The notes under the pieces are model-generated. The model was not told the origin of the DNA and made no database searches. It saw only the letters and a program-made list of their open reading frames with translations. Below, in pieces: positions 6,527 through 13,064 of a stretch of 13,064 nucleotides of DNA. Each line of letters starts with the position of its first letter. Within the stretch, counting starts at the first letter, position 1. Source of the DNA: Candidatus Gracilibacteria bacterium CG2_30_37_12 (GTDB lineage Bacteria > Patescibacteriota > Gracilibacteria > BD1-5 > UBA2023); the NCBI GenBank assembly GCA_001873165.1, contig MNYO01000108.1:1-13064 (forward strand), in the 5' to 3' direction. The position numbers were made by a program, and so were the translations under genes.

Positions 6527-7645
6527 TTATATCTTCAACGGCATAATAATATGTCGGTATGTACTCTTCCCATCAGTTTCTGGAACTCCCTTAATCATAA
6601 TCGGTGAAAGTGGCGTTTCGAAATCAATACTAACATAATCTTCTTTGATAACTCCGAGAACTTCGAGCATATAGACGGAATTGAGTCCGATTTGCGCATC
6701 TTCTCATTCGACGGAAGCAATCACACGGATGGTTCCTGCTCCGATTTCGGTATCTCCCGTGGAAATCTCGAGTCCAGATTCGGACCGAAAAGCGATACGA
6801 GTATTGTAGTTATTTTCACGACTAATCAGATTTGCTCGTTTGAGAGCGATTATCAAATAATTTCGCATCACTACTCACTTTGTGGTGTACCCCTTTGGGA
6901 AGAAATTTGTATAGTCGGGAAAATGTCCATTCAGCAATCGAGAAAAAACTTTGATAGTTCCAAATACTACGAGAAATTGATTCTCAGAAAGGAAAAGTTC
7001 TACAGGAACATTCTCAGGAAGAATCCTCGAAAGTTCCATAGCTGTTTTGGAAGGGATGATAATCGCCGTAGAATCATTCGATTGCACCGAATTTATGAGA
7101 ATATATTCCGAGAGTCGGAAACTATCAGTGGAGGCAAATACGGCATTTTTGTCTTGAAGCGCGAGATAAATACCCGCAAGAGTGGGACGAATATTTCCTT
7201 CGGCGGTAGAAAAAAGGGTTCGATCGATCGCTTTTTTCAAATCTCCAGAATTGATTCGGAATGGTTGTTCTGCTTTAAATACTGGGATGAGTGGAAATTT
7301 TGATGCCTCGATTCCTTTTACTTTCGTTTCGGAAGATGGGGTGGTGAATTGGAGTGAACCTCCAGAAAGAAGTTCGATAGTCACTTTATCGTCTTGTACG
7401 AGAGAGATAAAAGAAGCAAGAAACTTAGCAGAAACCGTGAAATTCCCTTCAAGTTCTATATCTACTCATGTATCGATGATGTACTCCATTGCCATCTCCA
7501 AATTATTAGCAGTCAATACCACTTTCTTATACTGAGCAGAAATGAGAATATTTTCAAGTATCGGCGTCATATTAGAAACCGTACTTGCATGACTCACAAC
7601 ATCAATCGCCTCTTTGAGGACTTTTGTATCAACGGTAAAACGCAT
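6527..7645 (-). CDS. dnaN: DNA polymerase III sliding clamp (beta subunit)
   Basis: DnaN dimerises into a ring that tethers the replicative polymerase to DNA. The protein has 372 residues, the normal size, only when TGA is read as Gly at codons 60, 257 and 314. Standard-code reading gives three fragments. It starts MRFTVDTKVLKEAIDVVS and has the three repeated clamp domains: 'PILENILISA' and 'NNLEMAMEY' in domain 1, 'EGNIRPTLAGIYLAL' and 'ASTDSFRLSEY' in domain 2, and 'NGHFPDYTNFFP' at the start of domain 3. It ends 'YRHIIMPLKI', matching the clamp's typical 'MPM.L' C-terminus near the partner-binding pocket. The start at 7645 has no Shine-Dalgarno (TTCTTCTCTCC). dnaA and recF are not adjacent. 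A hairpin lies 60-80 nt upstream in its leader, and the divergent gene begins 187 nt away. Confidence 0.97.
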
Positions 7646-7705
7646 GGAGAGAAGAATAAGATAGAGAAATATTTTTTTCTAATAACTTGTCTACAGAGTA
7701 CAAAA

Positions 7706-7725
7706 AACTTGAGAAAAATCAAGTT
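7706..7725 (-). terminator. Terminator-like hairpin in the dnaN upstream region
   Basis: A perfect seven-base inverted repeat AACTTGA/TCAAGTT with a six-base loop is followed, in the minus direction, by TTTT before a G (TCAAGTTTTTTG). No minus-strand gene lies upstream that it could terminate, because the next gene is divergent. If dnaN is transcribed from further out, it sits in the dnaN leader and could act as an attenuator. Otherwise it simply separates the two promoters. Confidence 0.35.
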
Positions 7726-7770
7726 GAAATAAATAGTTCTCGGTATGATTTATAAAATTGGTTCGATTTT

Positions 7771-7799
7771 TTGACAGGATGAAGAATTTATACTATATT
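7771..7799 (+). promoter_or_regulatory. Near-consensus sigma70-type promoter for the gene at 7832
   Basis: A perfect TTGACA (7771-7776), a 17-nt spacer and TATATT (7794-7799) make this the strongest promoter match in the window. The predicted start near 7806 gives a leader of about 26 nt before the ATG at 7832. Confidence 0.75.
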
Positions 7800-7831
7800 A
7801 GAAATACATATTTCAAACAAGCAATAACCTT

Positions 7832-9073
7832 ATGGCTCTTAATCTCAATGCTCTCAAAAATATCCCTGTAGTAGGGGCATCCACTTCTCCAAAAACAGGA
7901 AATATTCCTCTTCCTACCATTCAATGAGATAATAAAATCTCCCTGTCCGCAGACGGTAATAATACCATACCTGAGATGGAAAAAGTGACAGAAAAAATTC
8001 CTTCTACCGGTCCGAAGATTTCTCTTATGAAATTGAAACAGAATTCTCAAGGAGAAACTTCTACTATGCAACCCGTACAAGAACCTATAGTGGAAAATAT
8101 AGAACAAGAAATATCTCTTGCTGAAATTGCCGAGCAAGCAGAAAAAAAGCAAAATATTTCTCCTGTTAATGCCATAGAGACTCCTCTACAAACAGAAGTA
8201 GAATGAATAAAGATATCTGATGTTCTATCTCTAGAAATAGAATGAAAAGAAGAAGCTTATTCTATTTTTTCTAATGTGGAAACTGAAGCTATTCCATCGG
8301 AAGAAGAAATCATTCTTGAACAAACACCTTCTAAAGAATTTTTCCCAAATTTTCATATCTCTAATGAACTAGGTCTTGATAACGATCTCCTCAATCTTAA
8401 TCTTGATAGCAATGAAATCATTAAAGATCATTGAGACATTTCTATTTCCATCGAAAAATCTTCTCAGGTAAAAGCGATTGATGTAACTGCTATCAATCCT
8501 GAAATACAAGAAATAATAGAAACTACAGTTCCTGTTCTTGATACAAAAGATTTAGAAATAATAGAAATTGAGGCGACAGATATTCTTGAACCCTCTGTTC
8601 AAGAATCTTCTATGGAAGTCATTTCTGAAACCATTACATCGGAAAAGATTCCAGAAGATATTCTTATTACACCAGAGTATGTCGCAGAAGTAAAAACGGA
8701 ACTCAGTGAGCAACGTCGAGCAGGATTTCGATTTTTTGTACAGAAAAACACAAAAATCATGGCAGGAGTCAGTTTTTTGATTATTGCCATTGGAGTATTT
8801 TTCTCTAGTTCACTATTTTCGACCGATATTCAAAAATCTAGAAAAAGCAATATTCAGGAAGTGATAAAAAACACTCCAGTTCCTCCAGTTGTAACAGAGA
8901 ATACGACATCTGGAGCAATCTCAGAACCAGTCATATCAACTGATGTATTTCCTCTTGAAAGTACCAACTATGAAGCAGGGCGTGACTATACTATTATCAA
9001 AAATACCAAGAAAAATATACCAAGAAATAGTGTTGTTGAGTCAGTTCCTAACGCAGAAGTACCAACTCCATAA
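7832..9073 (+). CDS. Acidic single-pass membrane protein, function unknown
   Basis: In code 25 this is one 413-residue frame (TGA at codons 32, 125, 138 and 201); in the standard code only pieces remain. Residues 1-300 are very rich in Glu, Ile, Ser and Thr with few aromatic residues, suggesting a long disordered acidic region with short repeated phrases such as 'EIIE', 'EIEA' and 'ISLAEIAEQAEKKQ'. 'LSEQRRAGFRFFVQKNTK' (basic, about 291-308) precedes one hydrophobic segment 'IMAGVSFLIIAIGVFF' (about 309-324). The last ~85 residues are polar, with a Pro-rich linker 'NTPVPPVVTENT'. Positive-inside logic puts the long N-terminal part in the cytoplasm and the short tail outside. I recognise no family. 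It has its own near-consensus promoter and a candidate terminator at 9132-9166, so it looks monocistronic. The start follows AATAACCTT, again with no Shine-Dalgarno. Confidence 0.8.
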
Positions 9074-9079
9074 AAAGAT

Positions 9080-9107
9080 TTGATAAAATAAAAAATACGC
9101 ATATACT
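9080..9107 (+). promoter_or_regulatory. Possible promoter in the 9073-9206 gap (nusA leader)
   Basis: TTGATA (9080-9085), a 16-nt spacer and TATACT (9102-9107) would start RNA near 9114, upstream of the terminator hairpin at 9132. If used, the hairpin would lie inside the nusA leader. Confidence 0.4.
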
Positions 9108-9131
9108 CCCTCTTATATTTGGGAACTCGAG

Positions 9132-9166
9132 AAAAGAATTTGGATTTCCCTCCAAATTCTTTTTTT
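9132..9166 (+). terminator. Intrinsic terminator between the membrane protein gene and nusA
   Basis: A perfect 13-base inverted repeat, AAAAGAATTTGGA (9132-9144) and TCCAAATTCTTTT (9151-9163), has the loop TTTCCC and runs on into further T (to 9166). It ends the gene stopping at 9073. It may also act as an attenuator for nusA, whose ATG is 40 nt further on. Confidence 0.85.
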
Positions 9167-9205
9167 ATACCAAACTATTCATTTATTCTCCTAATATTAT
9201 CACTT

Positions 9206-10267
9206 ATGATAGATATACGAAAAATAGAATCTGCTATTAATCAAATTGCTGCGGAAAAGAAAATCCCACGAGAACGACTCGTAGAAATTATAGAATCTGC
9301 CATTAAAACTGCCTACCGAAAAGATTTCGGAAATAAAGACAGTGAAGTAAATGTCCACCTCGATTTTGATACAGGAGACATTGAAATCACGGTAGAAAAA
9401 ACTATCGTGGAAACAGTAGAAGATCCAGATACTCAGATGACTCTGGCTGATCTCGGAGATGATGCTGTGAATTTCGCAATCGGAGATACCATCGAAATCG
9501 ATGTCAGTGAAGAAGTTCTTGCAGACGCAGAAGGATTTGGACGTATCGCTTCTCAAGCAGCTCGCCAAGTAATTATCCAAAAAATTCAAGAAACAGAAAA
9601 AGAAAAAATCTTCAATCTCTTCAAAGGAAAAGAAGGAGAAATTATCAGTCTCAAAGTAGAACTCGTAGAGAAAAATCGTGTACTTCTTGATTACAATGGA
9701 AATCAGGTTGTCCTCCCAAAATCTGAACAAGTTTCCAAGGATAAATATACTCCAGGATCACGAATCTACCTTTCTGTTGCAAAACTCGAGGAAGATACAC
9801 TTGCTGGACCTCGTGTAACTCTTACTCGAAAAGATACCAATCTTGTTGTGAAACTTTTTGAGATGAATGCTCCAGAACTCGAAGATGGAACCATTGAGAT
9901 TGTCAGCATCGCTCGTACTCCTGGCTTCAAGACGAAAATAATTGTTGCTTCTGAATACAACGAAGTAGACCCAGCAGGATGTCTCATCGGACCAAAAGGA
10001 GCCAGAGTTCGTGCAGTTATTGACGAGATTGCTGGAGAAAAAGTTGATATCATTAACTATACAGAAAACCGAGAAGAGCTCGTACGAAAATCGCTTGTTC
10101 CAGGAGTAGTAGAAAAAGTTACTATCGATGAAGAAAATAAAATCATCCGATGTATCGTTGCTGAGGAAGAAAAAGCAAAGGTTCTCGGAAAAGGAGGAAC
10201 CAATATCAATCTTACATCGGAACTTCTCGGATATAAGATCATCTTGGATACAAAGGAAGAGAAGTAA
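9206..10267 (+). CDS. nusA: Transcription termination/antitermination factor NusA
   Basis: NusA binds RNA polymerase and nascent RNA and modulates pausing, intrinsic termination and antitermination. The 353-residue protein has the standard layout without the proteobacterial C-terminal repeats. The polymerase-binding N-terminal domain (1-~135) carries 'KIPRERLVEIIESAIKTAYRK' and 'GRIASQAARQVIIQKI' (112-127). An S1 domain follows (~140-205, 'GKEGEIISLKVELVEKNRVL'). KH1 has 'CLIGPKGARVRAVIDEI' (259-275) and KH2 has 'VLGKGGTNINLTSELLG' (326-342). The ATG at 9206 fits the family N-terminus; the longer upstream frame runs through the terminator hairpin and is not used. There is no TGA codon. The zinc-ribbon gene follows after 52 nt and rplI after that. 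The usual rimP-nusA-infB order is not seen here. Confidence 0.97.
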   Translation: MIDIRKIESAINQIAAEKKIPRERLVEIIESAIKTAYRKDFGNKDSEVNVHLDFDTGDIEITVEKTIVETVEDPDTQMTLADLGDDAVNFAIGDTIEIDVSEEVLADAEGFGRIASQAARQVIIQKIQETEKEKIFNLFKGKEGEIISLKVELVEKNRVLLDYNGNQVVLPKSEQVSKDKYTPGSRIYLSVAKLEEDTLAGPRVTLTRKDTNLVVKLFEMNAPELEDGTIEIVSIARTPGFKTKIIVASEYNEVDPAGCLIGPKGARVRAVIDEIAGEKVDIINYTENREELVRKSLVPGVVEKVTIDEENKIIRCIVAEEEKAKVLGKGGTNINLTSELLGYKIILDTKEEK

Positions 10268-10319
10268 AATATATTATCATAAGAAAATTCTTACTTTCTA
10301 TTTTCTCATATCTCATCAT

Positions 10320-10565
10320 ATGACAGGGCTACTAACGGAATATTCAGGAGGAAACGAAATTTTTGAAATATATCAAAATATGCCCAATATCGATTCCAAA
10401 AAAGGACAACGTTTCTTGCGAACCCTATCAGATGATCTTGCTTGAAAAGTTTTGGAATTGGTTTTAATGAATACTTGTACTGGATGCGAAAGGGCTCTCA
10501 CTCCTAATACTACTACTTGTGAACATTGTGGAAATATGCACGATCAAATTGATGAAGATTTGTAA
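10320..10565 (+). CDS. Small zinc-ribbon protein, function unknown
   Basis: The protein has 81 residues with TGA read as Gly at codon 42 ('DDLAGKVLEL'). Two CxxC pairs, 'CTGC' (53-56) and 'CEHC' (67-70), form a compact four-cysteine zinc ribbon near the C-terminus. The preceding ~50 residues are probably helical. It ends with the acidic tail DQIDEDL. A nucleic-acid or ribosome-associated role is possible from the fold and the position between nusA and rplI (22 nt before the rplI start), but nothing more specific can be said. The ATG at 10320 is the first after nusA in this frame. In the standard code the zinc-ribbon part is cut from its start. Confidence 0.75.
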
Positions 10566-10587
10566 TATATCTTAACACCTTTAACTT

Positions 10588-11052
10588 ATGGCAGCAAGCA
10601 CCGTATCAGTCCAACTTCTCGAACGTATCGCAAATGTGGGGAAAGAAGGAGAAATCATCGAAGTGAGTCACGTCTATGCGAGGAATTTTCTCATCGCGAA
10701 AAAGCTGGCGAGAATCGCTACTCCAGAACTCATCAAACGAGAAACAGAGAAAAAGAAAAAAGCTCAAGATAATAAAAGTCACCTTATGGAAGCACGTCAC
10801 GAGATTGCTGAGAAACTTCACAATATGACTCTGACTTTCGAACTTGCTGGAAGCAAAGACAAGATTTTCGGAGGACTCGGGGAACATGAAATTATCCTCG
10901 CTATCCAGAAAAAATACGATGTGGAATTAGAGAAAAAACATATCCTCCTTCCAGAAGGACACAAACTCAAACAGGTGGGAATTACCGATATCAAAATCCA
11001 TCTCGGAAGCGATGTGAACATTAAGATGCATATCGATATCAAAAGTAAATAA
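10588..11052 (+). CDS. rplI: 50S ribosomal protein L9
   Basis: L9 binds 23S rRNA with its N-terminal domain and reaches out from the L1 side of the large subunit through a long helix to a second globular domain. The 154 residues fit the family. 'VSVQLLERIANVGKEGEIIE' and 'VYARNFLIAKKLARIAT' (about 29-45) are the N-terminal domain signature. 'IKRETEKKKKAQDNK' begins the connecting helix. 'GSKDKIFGGLGEHEIILAI' and 'HILLPEGHKLKQVGITDIKI' make up the C-terminal domain. Compared with typical L9 it has a few extra residues (MAAST) at the N-terminus. There is no TGA codon. No Shine-Dalgarno precedes the ATG (CCTTTAACTT). Confidence 0.97.
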   Translation: MAASTVSVQLLERIANVGKEGEIIEVSHVYARNFLIAKKLARIATPELIKRETEKKKKAQDNKSHLMEARHEIAEKLHNMTLTFELAGSKDKIFGGLGEHEIILAIQKKYDVELEKKHILLPEGHKLKQVGITDIKIHLGSDVNIKMHIDIKSK

Positions 11053-11055
11053 GAT

Positions 11056-11222
11056 TGTCATTTCGAGCGAGTGATAACGACGGAAAAATCTACATAAGCT
11101 TTCTTTAAATTTCAGTATCTTGCCATTTGAGTTAATTAAATAAATCTTGCATCTGATATAATTCCTAGTACTTAAAATAGATAATGGGGCTAAGGTAGAT
11201 TTCTCACTCCGTTCGAAATGAC
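11056..11222. repeat. Inverted-repeat intergenic element between rplI and ruvX
   Basis: The 195-nt gap between the two genes is almost filled by an element with related ends in inverse orientation. TGTCATTTCGAGCGAGTGA and later GGAAAAATCTAC (11056-11092) mirror GTAGATTTCTCACTCC and GTTCGAAATGAC (11195-11222). The interior is AT-rich and non-coding. The end motif 'GTCATTTCGAGCG...AATCTAC' resembles dispersed intergenic repeats seen in many bacteria. It has no transposase, so it would be a MITE- or REP-like sequence if repeated. Only one copy is in the window. Confidence 0.6.
11154..11162 (+). promoter_or_regulatory. Possible extended -10 promoter for ruvX, inside the repeat element
   Basis: TGATATAAT gives TG-n-TATAAT, an extended -10 element, about 85 nt before the ruvX ATG. 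No clear TTGACA lies at the right distance. Transcription read-through from nusA-rplI is an alternative. Confidence 0.3.
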
Positions 11223-11247
11223 GTATTTTCTATCCCTCTTATATACT

Positions 11248-11643
11248 ATGTCCATCCTCGCCATCGATTACGGAACCAAGAAAATCGGACTCGCCATCGA
11301 GATAGAATGAATTGCTCTTCCTCTCTCGATTATTCCCACCAAGGAAGCATTTTCTCGACTTCCAAAGATTATTAAGGAGCGCCATATTGACACGATTCTC
11401 ATTGGGATTGCGAATCATATGGATGGAACAACTTCGGAACAAGCTATTCGAACTCGTGAATTTCAGAAAAAACTCCAAAATATTCTCCCAAAAGATATAC
11501 AATACATAGAATGGGATGAGCGATTGACGAGTTTCGAAGCGAAAAATGCCGTGGATCCTTTCGGAAAAGATCCGAGAAAATTCATCGATGATATAGCGGC
11601 CGGAATTCTATTACAGAGTTATTTAGATGCGACAAAATCGTAA
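11248..11643 (+). CDS. ruvX: RuvX/YqgF-family Holliday junction resolvase-like nuclease
   Basis: YqgF proteins have an RNase H-like fold and act on 16S rRNA precursor ends and/or Holliday junctions. The 131-residue length is normal once TGA is read as Gly at codon 21 ('IEIEGIALPLS', matching the small residue after strand 1 in the family). The acidic active site is visible: Asp7 in 'LAIDYGTKKIGLA', Asp90-Glu91 in 'WDERLTS', and Asp114/115 in 'FIDDIAAGILLQ'. The ATG at 11248 fits the family N-terminus. In the standard code the first strand with Asp7 would be cut off. The uppS frame overlaps the last 17 nt, indicating one transcript for ruvX-uppS-smpB. Confidence 0.93.
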
Positions 11644-12352
11644 AACGGAGATAATTTACTTTTTAATTTTTTCGCTCGTGCACCTCTGATTTATCATGGA
11701 CGGAAATCGTCGATGGGCAAAACAACATATGATTCAAACTCTTCTCGGTCACCAAGAATGACGAATCCGTCTCGAAGAAATGGTAGAACTTTGCTATAAT
11801 GAGAAAATAGAATACTGTAGTTTTTGGGCACTTGCCAAGAAAAATATAGAAAATAGAAGTACGGAAGAGCTCACATATCTCTATGATCTGCTCGTAAAAA
11901 GTATTCAGAGTCTCCTCCCAAAACTTCTCGAAAAAAGTATCAAATTTGAATGGGTGGGGAATTCAGATATACTTCCCCCTCATATTGTAAAAGTCCTCAA
12001 TGATGCCACAAAAGAAGCAGAGAACGGAACAAAAATGACTCTTATCCTGGCAATCGGATATGGCTGACAAGATGAGATTATCCGTGGAATGAAGAATTTC
12101 ATAAAGAATGGTGGTGATATAAATTCGCTCGATGAAACCACCTTTCTTCCATTTCTCGATACGGGACGATTTCCGCCACCAGACTTGATTGTACGAACGG
12201 GTGGCGATACGAGACATTCTGGATATTTCCTCTATACGAGTGAATATAGTGAATATTATTTCACCGATACTCTCTGGCCCGATTTCAAAGAAAGAGAATT
12301 CTACAAAGCCCTCGAAACCCTCAAATGAGCTCGGCGTATGTTTGGAAAATAA
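11627..12352 (+). CDS. uppS: Undecaprenyl diphosphate synthase (cis-prenyltransferase)
   Basis: UppS adds isopentenyl units in cis to farnesyl-PP to make the C55 lipid carrier for cell-wall synthesis, at the inner face of the membrane. The full protein appears only with TGA as Gly at codons 21, 45, 147 and 234. 'HLGFIMDGNRRWAK' carries the catalytic Asp of MDGN. 'GYGGQDEI' (144-151) matches the invariant 'YGG'. 'PPPDLIVRTGGDTRHSGYFL' and 'SEYYFTDTLWPDF' are the substrate and metal-binding C-terminal signatures. The family's metal-binding Glu in 'RT.GE.R' is Asp here. The ATG at 11627 gives 241 residues and overlaps ruvX by 17 nt, but the residues EIIYFLIFS it adds are unusually hydrophobic. 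A GTG at 11678, giving 224 residues and starting just before 'HLGF', is a good alternative. smpB begins 13 nt downstream. Confidence 0.92.
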
Positions 12353-12365
12353 TTTTTTATAATTT

Positions 12366-12824
12366 ATGGCATCACTTACTACTTCACTTCACGTCAATAA
12401 AAAAGCCTTGTTCGATTATGAAATCGTGCAAGGGTACGAAGCGTGAATAAAATTGACCGGACCAGAAGTGAAAAGTGTACGAGCAAAACAGTGTAATTTG
12501 AAAGGAAGTTATGTGAGTCTCGCTTCAGGACGACCTATTCTCAAAGGACTCCATATTTCCCCTTATGAACACTTGCCTCATAAACTCGGGATCGATCCAT
12601 CGGCGGACCGAGAAATATTTCTCCACAAGAAAACTATCGATTACCTTACAGGGAAACTCAAGGAAAAAGGTTTTTCGCTCATTCCTACAGAAGTATATTC
12701 CAAAGGAAATTTGATCAAGATATCGGTCGCACTTGCCCGAGGACGAAAAGTTTTTGAGAAAAAACAAGTATTGAAAGAGCGGGATGTAAATCGAGATATG
12801 GAACGAGAAATCGGAAGATACTAA
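12366..12824 (+). CDS. smpB: SsrA (tmRNA)-binding protein SmpB
   Basis: SmpB binds tmRNA and brings it to stalled ribosomes for trans-translation. The 152 residues match the family: 'NKKALFDYEIVQGYEAG' (11-27) with Gly27 encoded by TGA, where SmpB has the conserved '.EAG..L.G.EVKS.R'. This is followed by 'LTGPEVKSVRAKQCNLKGSY' (30-49), 'HLPHKLGIDP' and 'REIFLHKKTIDYLTGKLK', then 'GFSLIPTEVYSKGNLIKISV'. The basic tail 'ARGRKVFEKKQVLKERDVNR' reaches toward the decoding centre. With the standard code, the track of the protein would begin at residue 30 or be lost. No tmRNA gene was found in the window. The ATG at 12366 follows TTTATAATTT. Confidence 0.96.
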
Positions 12825-12886
12825 AAAAAGGGGTAAATAGAAAAAAATGTAGGCTGGATTTTTTATGTTCTCTTGATTGTAAAAGG

Positions 12887-12917
12887 AAAAATAGTACTAT
12901 CGTTGGTACTATTTTTT
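12887..12917 (+). terminator. Intrinsic terminator after smpB
   Basis: A perfect 11-base inverted repeat, AAAAATAGTAC (12887-12897) and GTACTATTTTT (12906-12916), with an eight-base loop runs into a final T. It begins 62 nt after the smpB stop and closes the plus-strand gene group before the transposase. Confidence 0.75.
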
Positions 12918-12931
12918 CATCCTGAATAATT

Positions 12932-13064
12932 ATGACAAAAAAAATGTCCGGAATGTAGGTCTTCTCGGATCAAAAAAGATGGGTGCAATAATGCCTGAAA
13001 ACCAAAAAATAGATGCAAAGAATGCGGGCGTTCATTTGTAAACAGAATGTATCGAAAACAAGAA
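12932..13064 (+). CDS. IS1-type transposase, zinc-finger N-terminus (partial; start out of frame across an A8 tract)
   Basis: From 12945 one frame reads 'CPECRSSRIKKDG', then 'AGKPKNRCKECGRSFVNRMY' to the window end. This is the InsA-type zinc finger (CPxC...G...C..C...F) of IS1-family transposases, with the conserved Gly encoded by TGA at 12996-12998. The only nearby ATG, at 12932, is followed by ACA and eight A (12937-12944) and is in a different frame, giving MTKKMSGM and a TAG. One A fewer would give MTKKCPECRSSR, an ideal start. A base-count error, polymerase slippage on the A-run, or a damaged copy could each explain this. The catalytic DDE part lies beyond the right edge. No terminal inverted repeat could be assigned. 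Confidence 0.6.

Noticed and set aside
9119..9205. Upstream extension of nusA from a TTG at 9119.
   Set aside because: It would translate the terminator hairpin and does not resemble any NusA N-terminus; the ATG at 9206 does.
1..13064. CRISPR array, rRNA, tRNA or tmRNA genes.
   Set aside because: No regularly spaced direct repeats, no rRNA signature stretches, no complete cloverleaf and no tmRNA termini were seen on either strand by eye.

Overview
The window reads as chromosome of a Candidate Phyla Radiation bacterium that translates UGA as glycine (genetic code 25), that is, Absconditabacteria (SR1) or Gracilibacteria (BD1-5). The sequence cannot separate the two. The evidence is internal: eleven of the protein genes, partial ones included, run through in-frame TGA codons. 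Several of these TGAs sit where well-known families have an invariant Gly: UppS 'YGG', the SmpB N-terminus, the 'KEGG..AGNAR' stretch of a Bro-N protein and the InsA zinc finger. TGG is still used for Trp, and TAA or TAG ends every gene. Read with the standard code, dnaN, pheS, uppS, smpB and ruvX break into pieces, and one membrane protein (seven TGA codons in 153) disappears.

Left part, minus strand (1-5500): the 5' end of an IS200/IS605 tnpA runs off the left edge. Its left end has entered a hydrolase-like gene lying 19 nt downstream of argS. Upstream of argS is about 750 nt without an intact gene. It holds an argS promoter, a degraded reading frame, a long hairpin, a possible structured RNA and a terminator. 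Next come a DUF2892 membrane protein, a strong terminator, pheS (no pheT follows) and the UGA-rich membrane protein.

Middle (5522-9073): a phage-type Bro-N/antirepressor-like gene and dnaN, both on the minus strand. dnaN is divergent, across about 190 nt, from a plus-strand gene for an acidic single-pass membrane protein of unknown function, which has a near-consensus promoter.

Right part, plus strand (9074-13064): nusA (with a promoter then a terminator hairpin before it), a small zinc-ribbon protein, rplI, a 167-nt inverted-repeat element, ruvX, uppS, smpB, a terminator, and the 5' part of an IS1-type transposase with an out-of-frame A8 tract just after its ATG.

Most genes are informational or cell-wall housekeeping: tRNA charging, replication clamp, transcription elongation/termination, ribosome structure and rescue, Holliday-junction processing, and undecaprenyl-PP synthesis. 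Mobile elements sit at both edges and a phage-like gene lies in the middle. Almost no start codon has a Shine-Dalgarno sequence; starts typically follow a short T-rich or pyrimidine-rich stretch.
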